A DNA stretch of 64,000 bases from the NCBI RefSeq assembly GCF_011065935.2, contig NZ_JAAMNH020000001.1, forward strand, positions 1,633,001-1,697,000, given 5' to 3'. Below the pieces are notes generated by a model. The model was not told the DNA's origin and did no database searches. It worked only from the letters and a program-made list of their open reading frames with translations. The DNA comes from Clostridium estertheticum. GTDB lineage: Bacteria > Bacillota > Clostridia > Clostridiales > Clostridiaceae. Shown here one piece after another: positions 51,413 to 61,125 of this stretch (within the stretch, counting starts at the first letter, position 1; every line of letters starts with the position of its first letter). The position numbers and the translations under genes are program-made.

Positions 51413-53710
51413 ATGCAATTAGATAATATAGTAAATGAGATTATTACTGCAGCTTATAATGAAGCTCAAATGTCCAATCATGAATATTTTACACCAGAAC
51501 ATATTCTTTATGCCTCTTTATTTTTTGAAGAGGGAATTGATATAGTTGAGAATAGTGGTGGCAATGTTAAAAGACTAAAAAAACAGATAATTAAATTTTT
51601 AAAGGAAAACATAGATGTTGTAGAAGATGCAGAGCCAATACAAACAATTGGAATCCAAACAATTTTATCCTCAGCGGAAGATCACGTTATGCTTTCAGGC
51701 AAAGAGCTAGTTAAAATAGGTGATGTGATTGTAGCTATGTATGATGATGAGGAAAGCTTTGCTTCATATTTCTTGAGAAAACAGCAAATGAAGAGACGGG
51801 ATCTTCTCAATTACATAGCTCATGGTATATCTGTAGTAGATACTTTTGACTTTTCAGGCATAACAAATCATGAGGAAGAAGAACCAGCTGAATTTGAGGA
51901 AGAGGAAGAAAATGCAGAACACACATATGACGAGGAAATAAACAATCCGAAGGGGGAAGAAAATTTTTTAAGGAATTTTACTGTGGAGTTAACAGAAAAA
52001 GCAAGTAGAGGGGAAATGGATCCTCTTATTGGGAGGCAAGACATTCTGCAAAGAACGCTACAAGTACTATGTAGGAGACTTAAAAATAATCCAGTGCATG
52101 TAGGAGAACCAGGGGTAGGCAAAACAGCTATCACAGAGGGACTTGCGCAATTAATTGTAGAAAACAAAGTACCTAAGATATTACAAGGGAGTAAGATATA
52201 TTATTTGGATATGGGATCTCTCTTGGCAGGAACAAAGTATAGAGGAGATTTTGAAGAACGTATAAAAAGAATATTAAGGGAAATCAGTAAAGAAGAAAAG
52301 CCCATAGTATATATTGATGAGATTCATACCATAGTAGGAGCTGGGGCGGTTTCTGGCGGGTCTATGGATGCTTCTAATATTTTAAAACCCTTTCTTGCAG
52401 ATGGTAAGGTAAGATTTATTGGCTCAACTACTTATGATGAATATAAGAAGCATTTTGAAAAAGATAGTGCACTAGCTAGAAGATTCCAAAAAATTGAAGT
52501 GCCGGAGCCATCGACTGAAGATACTTTCGACATTCTTATGGGACTAAGGGATAGATATGAAGCTTACCATAAGGTTACGTACATTGAAGAAGCTTTAAAA
52601 ACAGCAGTAGAATTATCTAGTAAGTATATTAAAGATAGATATCTTCCAGATAAAGCTATAGATATTATGGATGAAGCAGGCGCTTATGCAAGGCTTAATG
52701 CTCAGGATAGTGAAGAGAATATTATTATAACTGTGAGCGCAGTGGAAAAAATAGTTGCTTCTATCGCGAAAATTCCAGAGCAAAGTGTATCAAATAATGA
52801 GACTTTAACATTGAAAAATCTAGATCACAATTTAAAGAAACAGGTTTTCGGGCAAAGCGCCGCTATAGAAACTCTAGTAAGAGCTATAAAGAGATCTAGG
52901 GCAGGGTTTAATGAAGAAGAAAAGCCCATAGCATCTCTCCTTTTTGTAGGTCCTACTGGAGTCGGAAAGACAGAAGTAAGTAAGCAATTATCAAAGAGCC
53001 TCGCTATTCCACTTATCAGATTTGATATGAGTGAATACCAAGAGAAGCATACTGTGGCTAGACTTATTGGTTCGCCACCAGGATATGTAGGTTATGAAGA
53101 GGGCGGACTATTAATTGAAGCCATTAAAAAAAACCCTCATTGTGTGCTACTCCTTGATGAAATTGAAAAAGCCCACCCGGATGTATATAATGTACTATTG
53201 CAGGTTATGGACTATGCAACACTTACAGATAATACTGGTAAAAAGGCGGATTTCAGAAATGTGATTTTAATAATGACATCTAACGCAGGAGCAAGAGAAG
53301 CTAGCAAAAATATAATTGGATTTGGCGATAGAATAGAATCAGGGGGAGCAGTTACTAAAGAAGTGGAACGAGTGTTTTCTCCAGAATTTAGAAATAGATT
53401 GGATAATATAATTGTATTTAATAAAATTGACGAAGCCATGGCTCTTCAAATAGCTAAGAAAGCTATGAAACAGTTTGAAGAAAAGCTTTTAACTAAAAAT
53501 ATAAAATTAGTGGTAACAGATGATTTATATGCTTGGTTAAGTAAAAAAGGTTTTTCAGAGGCTTACGGTGCTAGAGAAATCAATAGAGTAGTTCAACAAG
53601 AGATAAAGACCTATTTTGTTGATGAAGTTCTATTTGGTGATCTTTCCACAGGGGGTAGTGCAATAGTAGACATTGTGGATGGTAATCTTAAAATTATTAA
53701 AGAAAATTAA
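51413..53710 (+). CDS. clpA: ATP-dependent Clp protease ATPase subunit ClpA
   Basis: A 765-residue AAA+ unfoldase. N-domain (1-145), an acidic linker (EEEEPAEFEEEEENAEH), first AAA module with HVGEPGVGKTA and VYIDEIHTIVGAGAVSGG, second with VGPTGVGKTEVSKQL and LLLDEIEKAHPDV. There is no long middle coiled coil, so it is ClpA rather than ClpB/ClpC. The loop NIIGFGDR provides the IGF tripeptide that docks on ClpP. ATG 51413 has GAGGAG inside the clpS end. clpP itself is not in the window. Confidence 0.94.
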   Translation: MQLDNIVNEIITAAYNEAQMSNHEYFTPEHILYASLFFEEGIDIVENSGGNVKRLKKQIIKFLKENIDVVEDAEPIQTIGIQTILSSAEDHVMLSGKELVKIGDVIVAMYDDEESFASYFLRKQQMKRRDLLNYIAHGISVVDTFDFSGITNHEEEEPAEFEEEEENAEHTYDEEINNPKGEENFLRNFTVELTEKASRGEMDPLIGRQDILQRTLQVLCRRLKNNPVHVGEPGVGKTAITEGLAQLIVENKVPKILQGSKIYYLDMGSLLAGTKYRGDFEERIKRILREISKEEKPIVYIDEIHTIVGAGAVSGGSMDASNILKPFLADGKVRFIGSTTYDEYKKHFEKDSALARRFQKIEVPEPSTEDTFDILMGLRDRYEAYHKVTYIEEALKTAVELSSKYIKDRYLPDKAIDIMDEAGAYARLNAQDSEENIIITVSAVEKIVASIAKIPEQSVSNNETLTLKNLDHNLKKQVFGQSAAIETLVRAIKRSRAGFNEEEKPIASLLFVGPTGVGKTEVSKQLSKSLAIPLIRFDMSEYQEKHTVARLIGSPPGYVGYEEGGLLIEAIKKNPHCVLLLDEIEKAHPDVYNVLLQVMDYATLTDNTGKKADFRNVILIMTSNAGAREASKNIIGFGDRIESGGAVTKEVERVFSPEFRNRLDNIIVFNKIDEAMALQIAKKAMKQFEEKLLTKNIKLVVTDDLYAWLSKKGFSEAYGAREINRVVQQEIKTYFVDEVLFGDLSTGGSAIVDIVDGNLKIIKEN

Positions 53711-53745
53711 AAAAAAGATGTTGCTATTAATGCAACATCTTTTTA
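53711..53745. terminator. bidirectional terminator between clpA and motB
   Basis: GATGTTGC pairs with GCAACATC around a 7-nt loop, with A- and T-runs on both sides. Confidence 0.9.
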
Positions 53746-54492
53746 TTTAATATTCTCTGTTTTTGAAAATTTACTACTTAATATAATAATATCTACAGTT
53801 CTATTCTTGGCTTTTCCTATTTCAGTTGTATTATCTGCCACTGGCCTATTTTCCCCATAGGCTACTGCTGATATTCGCTTAGGATAAATTCCTGCTTGTG
53901 AAATAAGCACCTCTGTAACATTAGTTGCCCTAATAGCAGAAAGCTGCCAATTTGAGCTAAATTCATAATTGTTAATTGGAGTACTATCTGTGTGTCCTTC
54001 TATTCTTACATAATTATCAACTTTATTTAGTATTTTCCCTATACTAATTAGTTTTTTTATTGATTCCGCTTTAACCTCTGCTTTACCAATGTCAAAGAGC
54101 AATGTGCTTTTAAGACTTACTTGAAGCCCTCTTTCATCAATTTTAGTGGATACGTCAGCACTTAATCCATTTTGGTTTAAATACTTGTCCACATTTTTTT
54201 TAATAGCTTCCATTTGATTTTCTTCTGCTGTTTTACTTTCTACGGTTGGCGTATCAATTACTTTAGTACTTGGGTCTGAGATACTTATAGCTGAGTCATT
54301 TCCGATGATAGTTTTACCGCCACCACTATCAAAAGCTGCACTGAGTGATTGTGATAGTTTTTTATATTTATCGGTGCTTACATTGCTTGAAGCATACATA
54401 ACAACAAAAAATATCATAAGCAAAGTTATTAAATCAGAGTAAGTTAAAAGCCATCGCTCATGATTGGGTTCTTTTTCTTCCCTTCTTTTCAT
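53743..54492 (-). CDS. motB: flagellar motor stator protein MotB
   Basis: A 249-residue stator subunit. N-terminal cytoplasmic stretch, one membrane helix at about 17-36 with the proton-binding Asp in LLTYSDLITLLMIFFVVMYA, a linker, and an OmpA-like peptidoglycan-binding domain with RIEGHTDSTPINNYEFSSNW, then LSAIRATNV. The Asp context is the H+ type. It follows motA by 2 nt on the minus strand. Confidence 0.94.
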   Translation of the reverse strand: MKRREEKEPNHERWLLTYSDLITLLMIFFVVMYASSNVSTDKYKKLSQSLSAAFDSGGGKTIIGNDSAISISDPSTKVIDTPTVESKTAEENQMEAIKKNVDKYLNQNGLSADVSTKIDERGLQVSLKSTLLFDIGKAEVKAESIKKLISIGKILNKVDNYVRIEGHTDSTPINNYEFSSNWQLSAIRATNVTEVLISQAGIYPKRISAVAYGENRPVADNTTEIGKAKNRTVDIIILSSKFSKTENIK

Positions 54493-54494
54493 TA

Positions 54495-55280
54495 TTACGC
54501 TCCTCCATTATTCATTTCATTAAATCTTTTTATTTGCTTCTTATCAAGGAATCCTTTTAATTTTTCTGCTAAGATATTAGGATTTGCACCTTCTTGCATA
54601 AGAAGTACAGCTTCAATAATTAGTTGTTTCTCTTTGATTTCTTCATTATTTAAGTCCTTTAATCTTCCAGCCATAGGAAGCCATAATAAGTTGGCAGAGC
54701 CAACACCATAGAGAGTAGCAATAAATGCAACAGCGATTTTTTCTCCAAGTACAGCTGGGTCAGAAAGGTTACTTAAAACTTGCACCAAACCCATAACAGT
54801 ACCTATAATACCCATGGTTGGTGCAAATCCACCCGCTGCGTCAAAGATTGCAGCACCCTCTTTATGCCTATCATAGGTTGATTCAAGTTCAAACTCTAAT
54901 ATAGTTTTTACCATTTGAGGTTCTACGCCATCCACCACTAGTTGCAAGCCTTTTTTTATAAAAGGGTCTAATGCATCAGTTATTTCTCCTTCAATGCTAA
55001 GTAAACCTTCTTTTCTAGTTTTAAAAGATAAGTTTTTAAAATAGCTGACAATTTCAACTAAATCTTTATCTTTTGCTGTAAATATAAGTTTAAGCATTGC
55101 TGGGATGTTCTTTAATTTTTTAGCAGAAAATCCAAGCCCTACGGATCCGATGGTACCTCCAAATACAATTATAGCAGCACTAGTAGCTGCCAGCATACCA
55201 GGGCTTCCACCTTCTAAAAGGAATGCACCTATCAACGAACCAAAACTTATTAATACAAATATAATTGAAAAAATATTCAT
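54495..55280 (-). CDS. motA: flagellar motor stator protein MotA
   Basis: A 261-residue stator subunit with four membrane helices (about 4-25, 30-48, 148-170 and 180-200). Family phrases: DAAGGFAPTMGIIGTVMGLV (the TM3 region) and IAVAFIATLYGVGSANLLWLP (TM4). Lies in an operon with motB; other flagellar genes are not in the window. It shows that the organism is or was motile. Confidence 0.94.
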   Translation of the reverse strand: MNIFSIIFVLISFGSLIGAFLLEGGSPGMLAATSAAIIVFGGTIGSVGLGFSAKKLKNIPAMLKLIFTAKDKDLVEIVSYFKNLSFKTRKEGLLSIEGEITDALDPFIKKGLQLVVDGVEPQMVKTILEFELESTYDRHKEGAAIFDAAGGFAPTMGIIGTVMGLVQVLSNLSDPAVLGEKIAVAFIATLYGVGSANLLWLPMAGRLKDLNNEEIKEKQLIIEAVLLMQEGANPNILAEKLKGFLDKKQIKRFNEMNNGGA

Positions 55281-55460
55281 AAATTCCCCCTATTCTTGTA
55301 GTTACATAATTTTCATTTAATGTAACAACATGTAAAACTCTTTAGTATTTTCGATAAATAAAATAATATCATACAATAATCTTCGGAGAAACTTATTTTT
55401 TATTTAGACTTAAAAATAAATATTCATAAGAATTTTATTTTGTATTGAAGTTTATTAGGA

Positions 55461-55829
55461 CTATTTTCTAGGAATAATCTCTATCCAGTAGCCATCTGGA
55501 TCCATAATAAAATATATTCCCATAGGCTTATTTTCAAAACAGATGCATCTCATTTTTTTATGATGCGCATAGGCTTCATCAAAATCATCCGTAACTACAG
55601 CAAGATGAAACTCATTTTCGCCTAGATTGTATGGTGTGGTTCTATCCTTTAGATAAGTGAGTTCTAACTTATGATCAGTAGTTTCATCACCTAAAAATAT
55701 AAGGGTAAAACTATCGTCGGGGGCATTGAATCGCCTAGTTTCTGCAAAGCCCAGTGCCTCCTTATAAAATTTCGCGCTTTTTTCTAAGTCCAATACATTT
55801 ATATTATTATGATCAAAAGAAAACTTCAT
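55461..55829 (-). CDS. VOC-family lactoylglutathione lyase-like protein
   Basis: A 122-residue two-module glyoxalase/VOC protein. N-terminal FDHNNINVLDLEKSAKFYKE (His at residue 7), LELTYLKD, ENEFHLAVVTDDFDEAYAHH and C-terminal GIYFIMDPDGYWIEIIPRK supply the metal-binding H/E/H/E pattern. Resembles GloA. In an organism lacking glutathione it may act on another thiol adduct or in detoxification generally. Confidence 0.88.
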   Translation of the reverse strand: MKFSFDHNNINVLDLEKSAKFYKEALGFAETRRFNAPDDSFTLIFLGDETTDHKLELTYLKDRTTPYNLGENEFHLAVVTDDFDEAYAHHKKMRCICFENKPMGIYFIMDPDGYWIEIIPRK

Positions 55830-55959
55830 TTAATATAACCACCTTTTCAAAAAATTTAATATATATCATATACTATATCATCATTATATATTTGTGGTAA
55901 AATAAGGGCAACAGATTTATTATTTACTTGAAATATTTTAAATATAAGGAGACATAATT

Positions 55960-56697
55960 ATGGAAAAAATAAAAGCGAAAATATACTATATATATCATAG
56001 CGGCTTTGCAATTAAAACTGAAAATCATTTTTTAATATTTGATTATTATAAAGAGCCAATAGAAAATGATGTGACTCATAAACCGTTAGCGGTACTGGCC
56101 CCGGAAAATATTAAACAGATGAAAAATGTGTATGTGTTTGCATCTCATAGTCATGAAGATCATTTTAACTCTAGTATTTTGGAGTGGGAGAATTATAACA
56201 GTAATATAAAATATATATTTAGTAGCGACATAACAATAAATAAAAATAGACCCAGCTATACATTTATAGAGGAAGGTCAAGAAAGAACATTTGATGACCT
56301 TTATGTAAAAGCTTATGGTTCAACAGATATTGGTATATCTTTCTTAGTAAAGGTGGATGGATTAACTATTTTTCATGCTGGAGATCTTAACTGGTGGCGT
56401 TGGAAAGAGGATAGCTTAGAGGAACAGTCCTTAGCGGAGTCTTTATTCAAAGCTCAAATAGATATGTTAAGCGTAGAAAAACCTATAGATATAGCTTTTT
56501 TTCCTGTAGATCCAAGGCTACAAGAATATTACTATATAGGCGGAGAATATTTTGCAAAAAAAATTCAACCTAAATTACTTATACCTATGCATTTCGGAGA
56601 GTTGGTAAGTATTACTAGGGAATTTGCAGAAAAAATGATAAAACAGAGCATAAATGCAGTTCAAATAAATTATTCAGGACAAGAGATAATATATTAA
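55960..56697 (+). CDS. MBL-fold metallo-hydrolase
   Basis: A 245-residue metallo-beta-lactamase fold protein. The metal motif is ASHSHEDHF (residues about 60-68), with HAGDLNWW (about 138) and PMHFGE (about 210) giving further ligands. The protein is cytosolic (UlaG-like). Substrate unknown. AAGGAGA precedes ATG 55960 and an elaborate terminator follows. Confidence 0.88.
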   Translation: MEKIKAKIYYIYHSGFAIKTENHFLIFDYYKEPIENDVTHKPLAVLAPENIKQMKNVYVFASHSHEDHFNSSILEWENYNSNIKYIFSSDITINKNRPSYTFIEEGQERTFDDLYVKAYGSTDIGISFLVKVDGLTIFHAGDLNWWRWKEDSLEEQSLAESLFKAQIDMLSVEKPIDIAFFPVDPRLQEYYYIGGEYFAKKIQPKLLIPMHFGELVSITREFAEKMIKQSINAVQINYSGQEIIY

Positions 56698-56761
56698 AAA
56701 TTATTTTTATTATAGTTGAATAAATATAGTGATTTATGTCAATGATTTAAGTAAACCAAAT

Positions 56762-56827
56762 AAAAAAGCACTTGATGCAGTATTTTTTTTAGTCCCCCTA
56801 AATTAATATTGCATGAGGTGCTTTTTA
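56762..56827 (+). terminator. terminator after the MBL gene
   Basis: AAAAAGCACTT pairs with AGGTGCTTTTT and the stem continues through ATGCA/GCAT; the loop contains TTTTTTTT and CCCCC. Confidence 0.8.
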
Positions 56828-56971
56828 TATGGGCATAAATAATATCATATTTATAATATACTAAAAACAAGGTATAGTGTTTTTTTTATTTACACAATTT
56901 AATAAATGTGATACTTTATTAAGTGGAAATTAGAATATAATAAGTAAAAAAAAGAAAGCAGGAAATATGAA

Positions 56972-57835
56972 ATGAGACGAGAAACTAAAAATGAAAATAT
57001 TTTAAATTATATCTATATTATCATTGGAACTACAATCCTAGCAGCAGGGGTAAATATGTTTTTGGCAAAAATAAAATTAGTAACAGGTGGGTTATCAGGG
57101 CTTGCCATTATTATTCAGTATATTACAGAAAAGAATTATGGAAGAGGAATACCGTTATGGTTTACTAATATTGTTGTTAATATACCATTGATTGTCATTG
57201 CTATAAAACTTAAAGGAAGAGAATTTGTGGGTAAATCCATATTTGCTGCAGCATATTTATCTTTTGCCTTGTTCTATACAAGCTTTATACCAGCACCAGA
57301 GGTGGATTTTTTGCTTTCAAGTATATTTGGTGGCATATTTGTTGGTACAGGCTTAGGCTTTGTATTAAGAGCATCTGCTAGTACTGGTGGCACGGATTTG
57401 GCTGCAAATATTATAAAGGTTTATTTGAAAAATGTGCCAATAGCTAGGATTATGTTGGTAATTGATTCGACTATAGTAATAATAGGGGCTTTTGTATTTG
57501 GTATTGAAAAAGCTATGTATGCGCTAATATCCATATATATAGTTTCAAAGGTTGTGGATAGTATACTTGAAGGAATAAATTTTTCAAAAGCGGTATTTAT
57601 TATTTCGGATAATTCTAAGGAAATAGCGGAAATATTAATGAAAGATTTAAAAAGAGGTGTTACAGGAATAAATGGTACAGGAATGTATACAAAGGGAGAA
57701 AAACAGGTACTATTTGTAGTAGTTGGCAAAAATCAAATAGTGCCGCTTCAAAAAATGGTTAAAGCAATAGACAAAAATGCTTTTATCACTATTGCTGATG
57801 TGAGAGAAGTATTAGGAGAAGGATTTACGGAATAA
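56972..57835 (+). CDS. YitT family membrane protein, copy 1
   Basis: A 287-residue protein with about five membrane helices and a C-terminal DUF2179 domain. Family phrases: VTGGLSGLAIIIQYI, ASASTGGTDLAANIIK and KRGVTGINGTGMYTKGEKQV. Role unknown (a transport function has been suggested). ATG 56972 has AAAGCAGGAAA upstream. A second YitT gene lies 3 kb downstream. Confidence 0.9.
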   Translation: MRRETKNENILNYIYIIIGTTILAAGVNMFLAKIKLVTGGLSGLAIIIQYITEKNYGRGIPLWFTNIVVNIPLIVIAIKLKGREFVGKSIFAAAYLSFALFYTSFIPAPEVDFLLSSIFGGIFVGTGLGFVLRASASTGGTDLAANIIKVYLKNVPIARIMLVIDSTIVIIGAFVFGIEKAMYALISIYIVSKVVDSILEGINFSKAVFIISDNSKEIAEILMKDLKRGVTGINGTGMYTKGEKQVLFVVVGKNQIVPLQKMVKAIDKNAFITIADVREVLGEGFTE

Positions 57836-57929
57836 TCGGTAATATGGAGATCAAAATTAGGCAACATTTTCAAAGTATATTTGGAACTCTTCCTGCACAA
57901 ACTAGATTTAGAAAGGAAGTGAGTATAAC

Positions 57930-58169
57930 ATGAATGATAGATTAAATGATAAGCCTGTTACATTTGACCACCCAGAAAAACTTACACAGGGAGTATCTGT
58001 AGAAAAAGGCGATGTTGTAGCAAAAACATTTATTAATGAAGTAGATGGAGTTGTAAAAAGTAACATAGTTATTGAAAATAAGGTTACTGGGGAAACATCG
58101 AAGAGAGATGCAGTTATTGGTGAGATAGTTGAAGATGAAGATGAGGATGAAGAGGAAGACTTTGATTAA
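57930..58169 (+). CDS. small acidic protein, 79 residues
   Basis: AAAGGAAGTG lies before ATG 57930. The protein is soluble and ends in a strongly acidic tail (EIVEDEDEDEEEDFD). The first half (DKPVTFDHPEKLTQGVSVEK) looks beta-rich. No family recognised. Confidence 0.65.
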   Translation: MNDRLNDKPVTFDHPEKLTQGVSVEKGDVVAKTFINEVDGVVKSNIVIENKVTGETSKRDAVIGEIVEDEDEDEEEDFD

Positions 58170-58220
58170 ATAGATATATTTTTTAGTAAAGGCTTATAAT
58201 TTGCGTATTATGAAGAGATA

Positions 58221-58265
58221 TTTAAGAACAACTGTTAGATTATTAACAGTTGTTCTTAAATTTTA
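58221..58265 (+). terminator. terminator after the acidic-protein gene
   Basis: TTTAAGAACAACTGTTA pairs perfectly with TAACAGTTGTTCTTAAA around a 6-nt loop, with TTTTAAT following. Confidence 0.88.
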
Positions 58266-58403
58266 ATATAGAATATAGAACATTTTTATAAATTTATTTT
58301 TCTTTTTTTACTATTAATTAGGCGAATAATTTGAGAACATCAGTATAAGTGTATTATAATTATATATAGAGTAAAAATACATATAGTATAAGGAGAAATA
58401 ATT

Positions 58404-59159
58404 ATGTTTTACATAGGAATAGATATAGGTTCAACAGCAGCTAAAGTAGCAATATTTAGCGGAGACAAGCTAGAAAAATACTTTGTAATGCCTACAGGAT
58501 GGAGCAGTGTTGAAACAGCAAATACTATTAAAGAAAAACTGAATTTATTAGGAATAAATGAAGAAAATTCAAAGGTTGTAGCAACGGGTTATGGAAGGGT
58601 GTCTGTGCCCTATGCAGATAAAACTATAACTGAGATAACTTGTCATGGTAAGGGAGCGAATTATTTATTAAATACAGATTGTACTGTAATTGATATTGGT
58701 GGACAAGATACTAAGGTTATTACTGTGGAGAATGGAATGATAACAAACTTTATTATGAATGATAAATGTTCCGCCGGTACAGGTAGGTTTTTAGAGATTA
58801 TGGGGAATACATTAGGAATGGATATAGATTCACTTTGTGATTTAGCAGCACAAGGCAGTGGAATTAACATAAGTTCAATGTGTACAGTTTTTGCTGAATC
58901 TGAGGTTATTAGTCTTATAGGTAGGGGAGAGAAAAAAGAAGATATAGCTTACGCTGTTGTGGACTCCATAGTTAGTAAAGTTAGTTCCTTATGTGGTAAA
59001 CATTCAGAAGGATTTAATTATTTTCTTACAGGAGGATTATCTAGCATTGCATATATTTTAAGTAGTCTTTCGGAAAAATTAGGAAAAGAAGTTAGAACAA
59101 ATGAATTAGGGCGATATGCAGGGGCTATAGGGGCTGCATTAATGGCTAGTAAGTTATAA
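58404..59159 (+). CDS. acyl-CoA dehydratase activase (HgdC/BadF-BcrA type ATPase)
   Basis: A 251-residue ASKHA-fold ATPase with a [4Fe-4S] cluster shared between two subunits. It injects an electron into 2-hydroxyacyl-CoA dehydratases or other double-cubane proteins. Visible: YIGIDIGSTAAKVAIF (phosphate loop), VIDIGGQDTKVI, cluster Cys in NDKCSAGTGRFLE (near 127) and SSMCTVFAESEVISL (near 166), and FLTGGLSSIA. The dehydratase A/B subunits are not next to it, so it is an orphan activase here. Confidence 0.92.
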   Translation: MFYIGIDIGSTAAKVAIFSGDKLEKYFVMPTGWSSVETANTIKEKLNLLGINEENSKVVATGYGRVSVPYADKTITEITCHGKGANYLLNTDCTVIDIGGQDTKVITVENGMITNFIMNDKCSAGTGRFLEIMGNTLGMDIDSLCDLAAQGSGINISSMCTVFAESEVISLIGRGEKKEDIAYAVVDSIVSKVSSLCGKHSEGFNYFLTGGLSSIAYILSSLSEKLGKEVRTNELGRYAGAIGAALMASKL

Positions 59160-59254
59160 AAAATATTTGACATTTTTTATTAAAAATATTATAATTATTA
59201 TTAGCATATAAAAATAATTAGTGTATATACTAATTATTATAATTTTTAAATATA

Positions 59255-59530
59255 AAGACTGTGAAGAGAAGAGTAAATATAAAAGGTAGTAATAGCGAGT
59301 TGGTGGTGGTGAAAGACCAATACGAGATTTATATGGAAGAACGTCTCAGAGTCTCTAACCGAAATCCGTAAGGTAGTAGGCTTAGACGGGTCCAATCCGT
59401 TAACTGTTGGGCAGTATCGAATATATTATTCTGTGCTGAATTGAGTGGTCATATTTTATGACAAATTGGGTGGTATCGCGAAATTTTAGCCTTTCGTCCC
59501 TTTATTATTAAGGGGTGGAGGGCTTTTTTT
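59255..59530 (+). ncRNA. T-box riboswitch upstream of asnS
   Basis: A leader of about 270 nt. It has the T-box core TGGGTGGTATCGCG (59467-59480), a stem I region with AGCGAGTTGGTGGTGG, and a terminator (AGCCTTTCGTCCCTT pairs with AAGGGGTGGAGGGCT, then seven T at 59524). The T-box bulge UGGU would pair with an ACCA tRNA end. Two AAC triplets (59340-59342 and 59357-59359) are candidate Asn specifiers. Uncharged tRNA-Asn should favour antitermination and asnS expression. Confidence 0.9.
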
Positions 59531-59570
59531 ATTATTTGTAAAAGTATAAAAATATAAGGAGGGCAATTTT

Positions 59571-60962
59571 ATGGAAAAATTGTTAGTAAAACAGATTTAC
59601 AGAGAAAAAGAAAAATACGAAGGCTGCGATGTATCTATCTCTGGATGGATAAGAACTTTAAGATCTTCTAAAGCGTTTGGATTTATAGAAGTTAATGATG
59701 GAAGTTTCTTTAAAAACATTCAAGTGATTTTTGAGGAAGGCTTAGAAAATTTTGCGGAGATAGCTAAATTACCTATAAGCTCTTCTTTGACTATAGAAGG
59801 AACATTAGTGTTAACACCTGAAGCTAAACAACCTTTTGAGATTAAAGCTACTAAAATAGTTCTAGAAGGTATGTCGGATATTGATTATCCACTGCAAAAG
59901 AAAAGACACTCTTTTGAGTTTTTAAGAACTATTGCACACCTTAGACCAAGAAGTAACGCTTTCTCAGCAGTGTTTAGAGTACGTTCACTAACTGCTTTTG
60001 CTATTCATGAGTTTTTTCAAAAGAGAAATTTTGTATATACTCATACTCCAATAATTACTGGTAGTGATTGCGAAGGTGCAGGTGAAATGTTTAGAATATC
60101 TACACTTGATTTTAGCGACATGCCTATGGATGAAAATAAAAAAGTTGATTTCACAAAAGACTTTTTTGGCAAAGAAACTAGTTTAACTGTAAGTGGACAG
60201 CTTGCAGCAGAGGCTTATGCACTAGCTTTTAGAAGTGTTTATACTTTCGGACCAACATTTAGAGCTGAAAATTCTAACACAGCAAGACATGCAGCAGAAT
60301 TCTGGATGATAGAGCCTGAAATAGCTTTTGCAGATCTGAAGGATGATATGAAATTGGCAGAAGATATGATGAAATACATTATAAAATATGTTATGGAAAA
60401 TGCTCCAGAAGAGATGGAGTTTTTCAATAGCTTTGTAGATAAGGGGTTAATAGAAAGATTAAATAATGTTGTAAATGCAGATTTTGGTCAAGTGACATAC
60501 ACTGAAGCCGTAGATATTTTACAAAAATCAGGAAAAGAATTCCAGTATCCAGTAACATGGGGCTGCGATCTTCAAACTGAGCATGAAAGGTATTTAACAG
60601 AAGAAGTGTACAATAAACCATTATTTGTAACTGACTATCCAAAGGAAATAAAATCCTTCTATATGAGAATTAATGATGATAACAAGACAGTTGCGGCCAT
60701 GGACTTACTAGTACCAGGAGTTGGAGAGATTATTGGTGGAAGCCAAAGAGAAGAAAGACAAGATGTCTTAGAAGCTAGAATGGAAGAGTGCGGTCTTAAC
60801 AAAGAAGATTATTGGTGGTATTTAGAGCTAAGAAAATACGGCGGAACTAAGCATGCTGGATTTGGTCTAGGCTTTGAAAGAGCTATTATGTATATTACAG
60901 GCATGAGCAATATAAGAGATGTTATTCCATTCCCAAGAACCACTGGTACTGCTGAGTTTTAA
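59571..60962 (+). CDS. asnS: asparaginyl-tRNA synthetase
   Basis: A 463-residue class IIb aminoacyl-tRNA synthetase. N-terminal OB-fold anticodon domain (VSISGWIRTLRSSKAFGFIE, residues about 20-40), then the class II core with motif 2 GPTFRAENSNTARHAAEFWM and motif 3 GLGFERAIMYITG. The RAENSNT sequence identifies the Asn rather than the Asp enzyme. Regulated by the T-box directly upstream; AGGAGGG precedes ATG. Monocistronic. Confidence 0.96.
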   Translation: MEKLLVKQIYREKEKYEGCDVSISGWIRTLRSSKAFGFIEVNDGSFFKNIQVIFEEGLENFAEIAKLPISSSLTIEGTLVLTPEAKQPFEIKATKIVLEGMSDIDYPLQKKRHSFEFLRTIAHLRPRSNAFSAVFRVRSLTAFAIHEFFQKRNFVYTHTPIITGSDCEGAGEMFRISTLDFSDMPMDENKKVDFTKDFFGKETSLTVSGQLAAEAYALAFRSVYTFGPTFRAENSNTARHAAEFWMIEPEIAFADLKDDMKLAEDMMKYIIKYVMENAPEEMEFFNSFVDKGLIERLNNVVNADFGQVTYTEAVDILQKSGKEFQYPVTWGCDLQTEHERYLTEEVYNKPLFVTDYPKEIKSFYMRINDDNKTVAAMDLLVPGVGEIIGGSQREERQDVLEARMEECGLNKEDYWWYLELRKYGGTKHAGFGLGFERAIMYITGMSNIRDVIPFPRTTGTAEF

Positions 60963-61012
60963 TTTATATTACAATTTAAAAGAGCCGGTAGATAGTTACT
61001 GGTGATGATTAT

Positions 61013-61042
61013 CCCCTTAGCCAATGGTTAAGGGTTTTTTTT
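61013..61042 (+). terminator. terminator of asnS
   Basis: CCCTTAGCCA pairs with TGGTTAAGGG (one G-T pair) around A, followed by eight T. Confidence 0.88.
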
Positions 61043-61125
61043 AGATGAAGGAGTTATGAAATATTTTTAAATTGGTATTTAGTTTTGTATTCTATGGAGA
61101 GGATATAAATGAGGAGGAAATAAAT

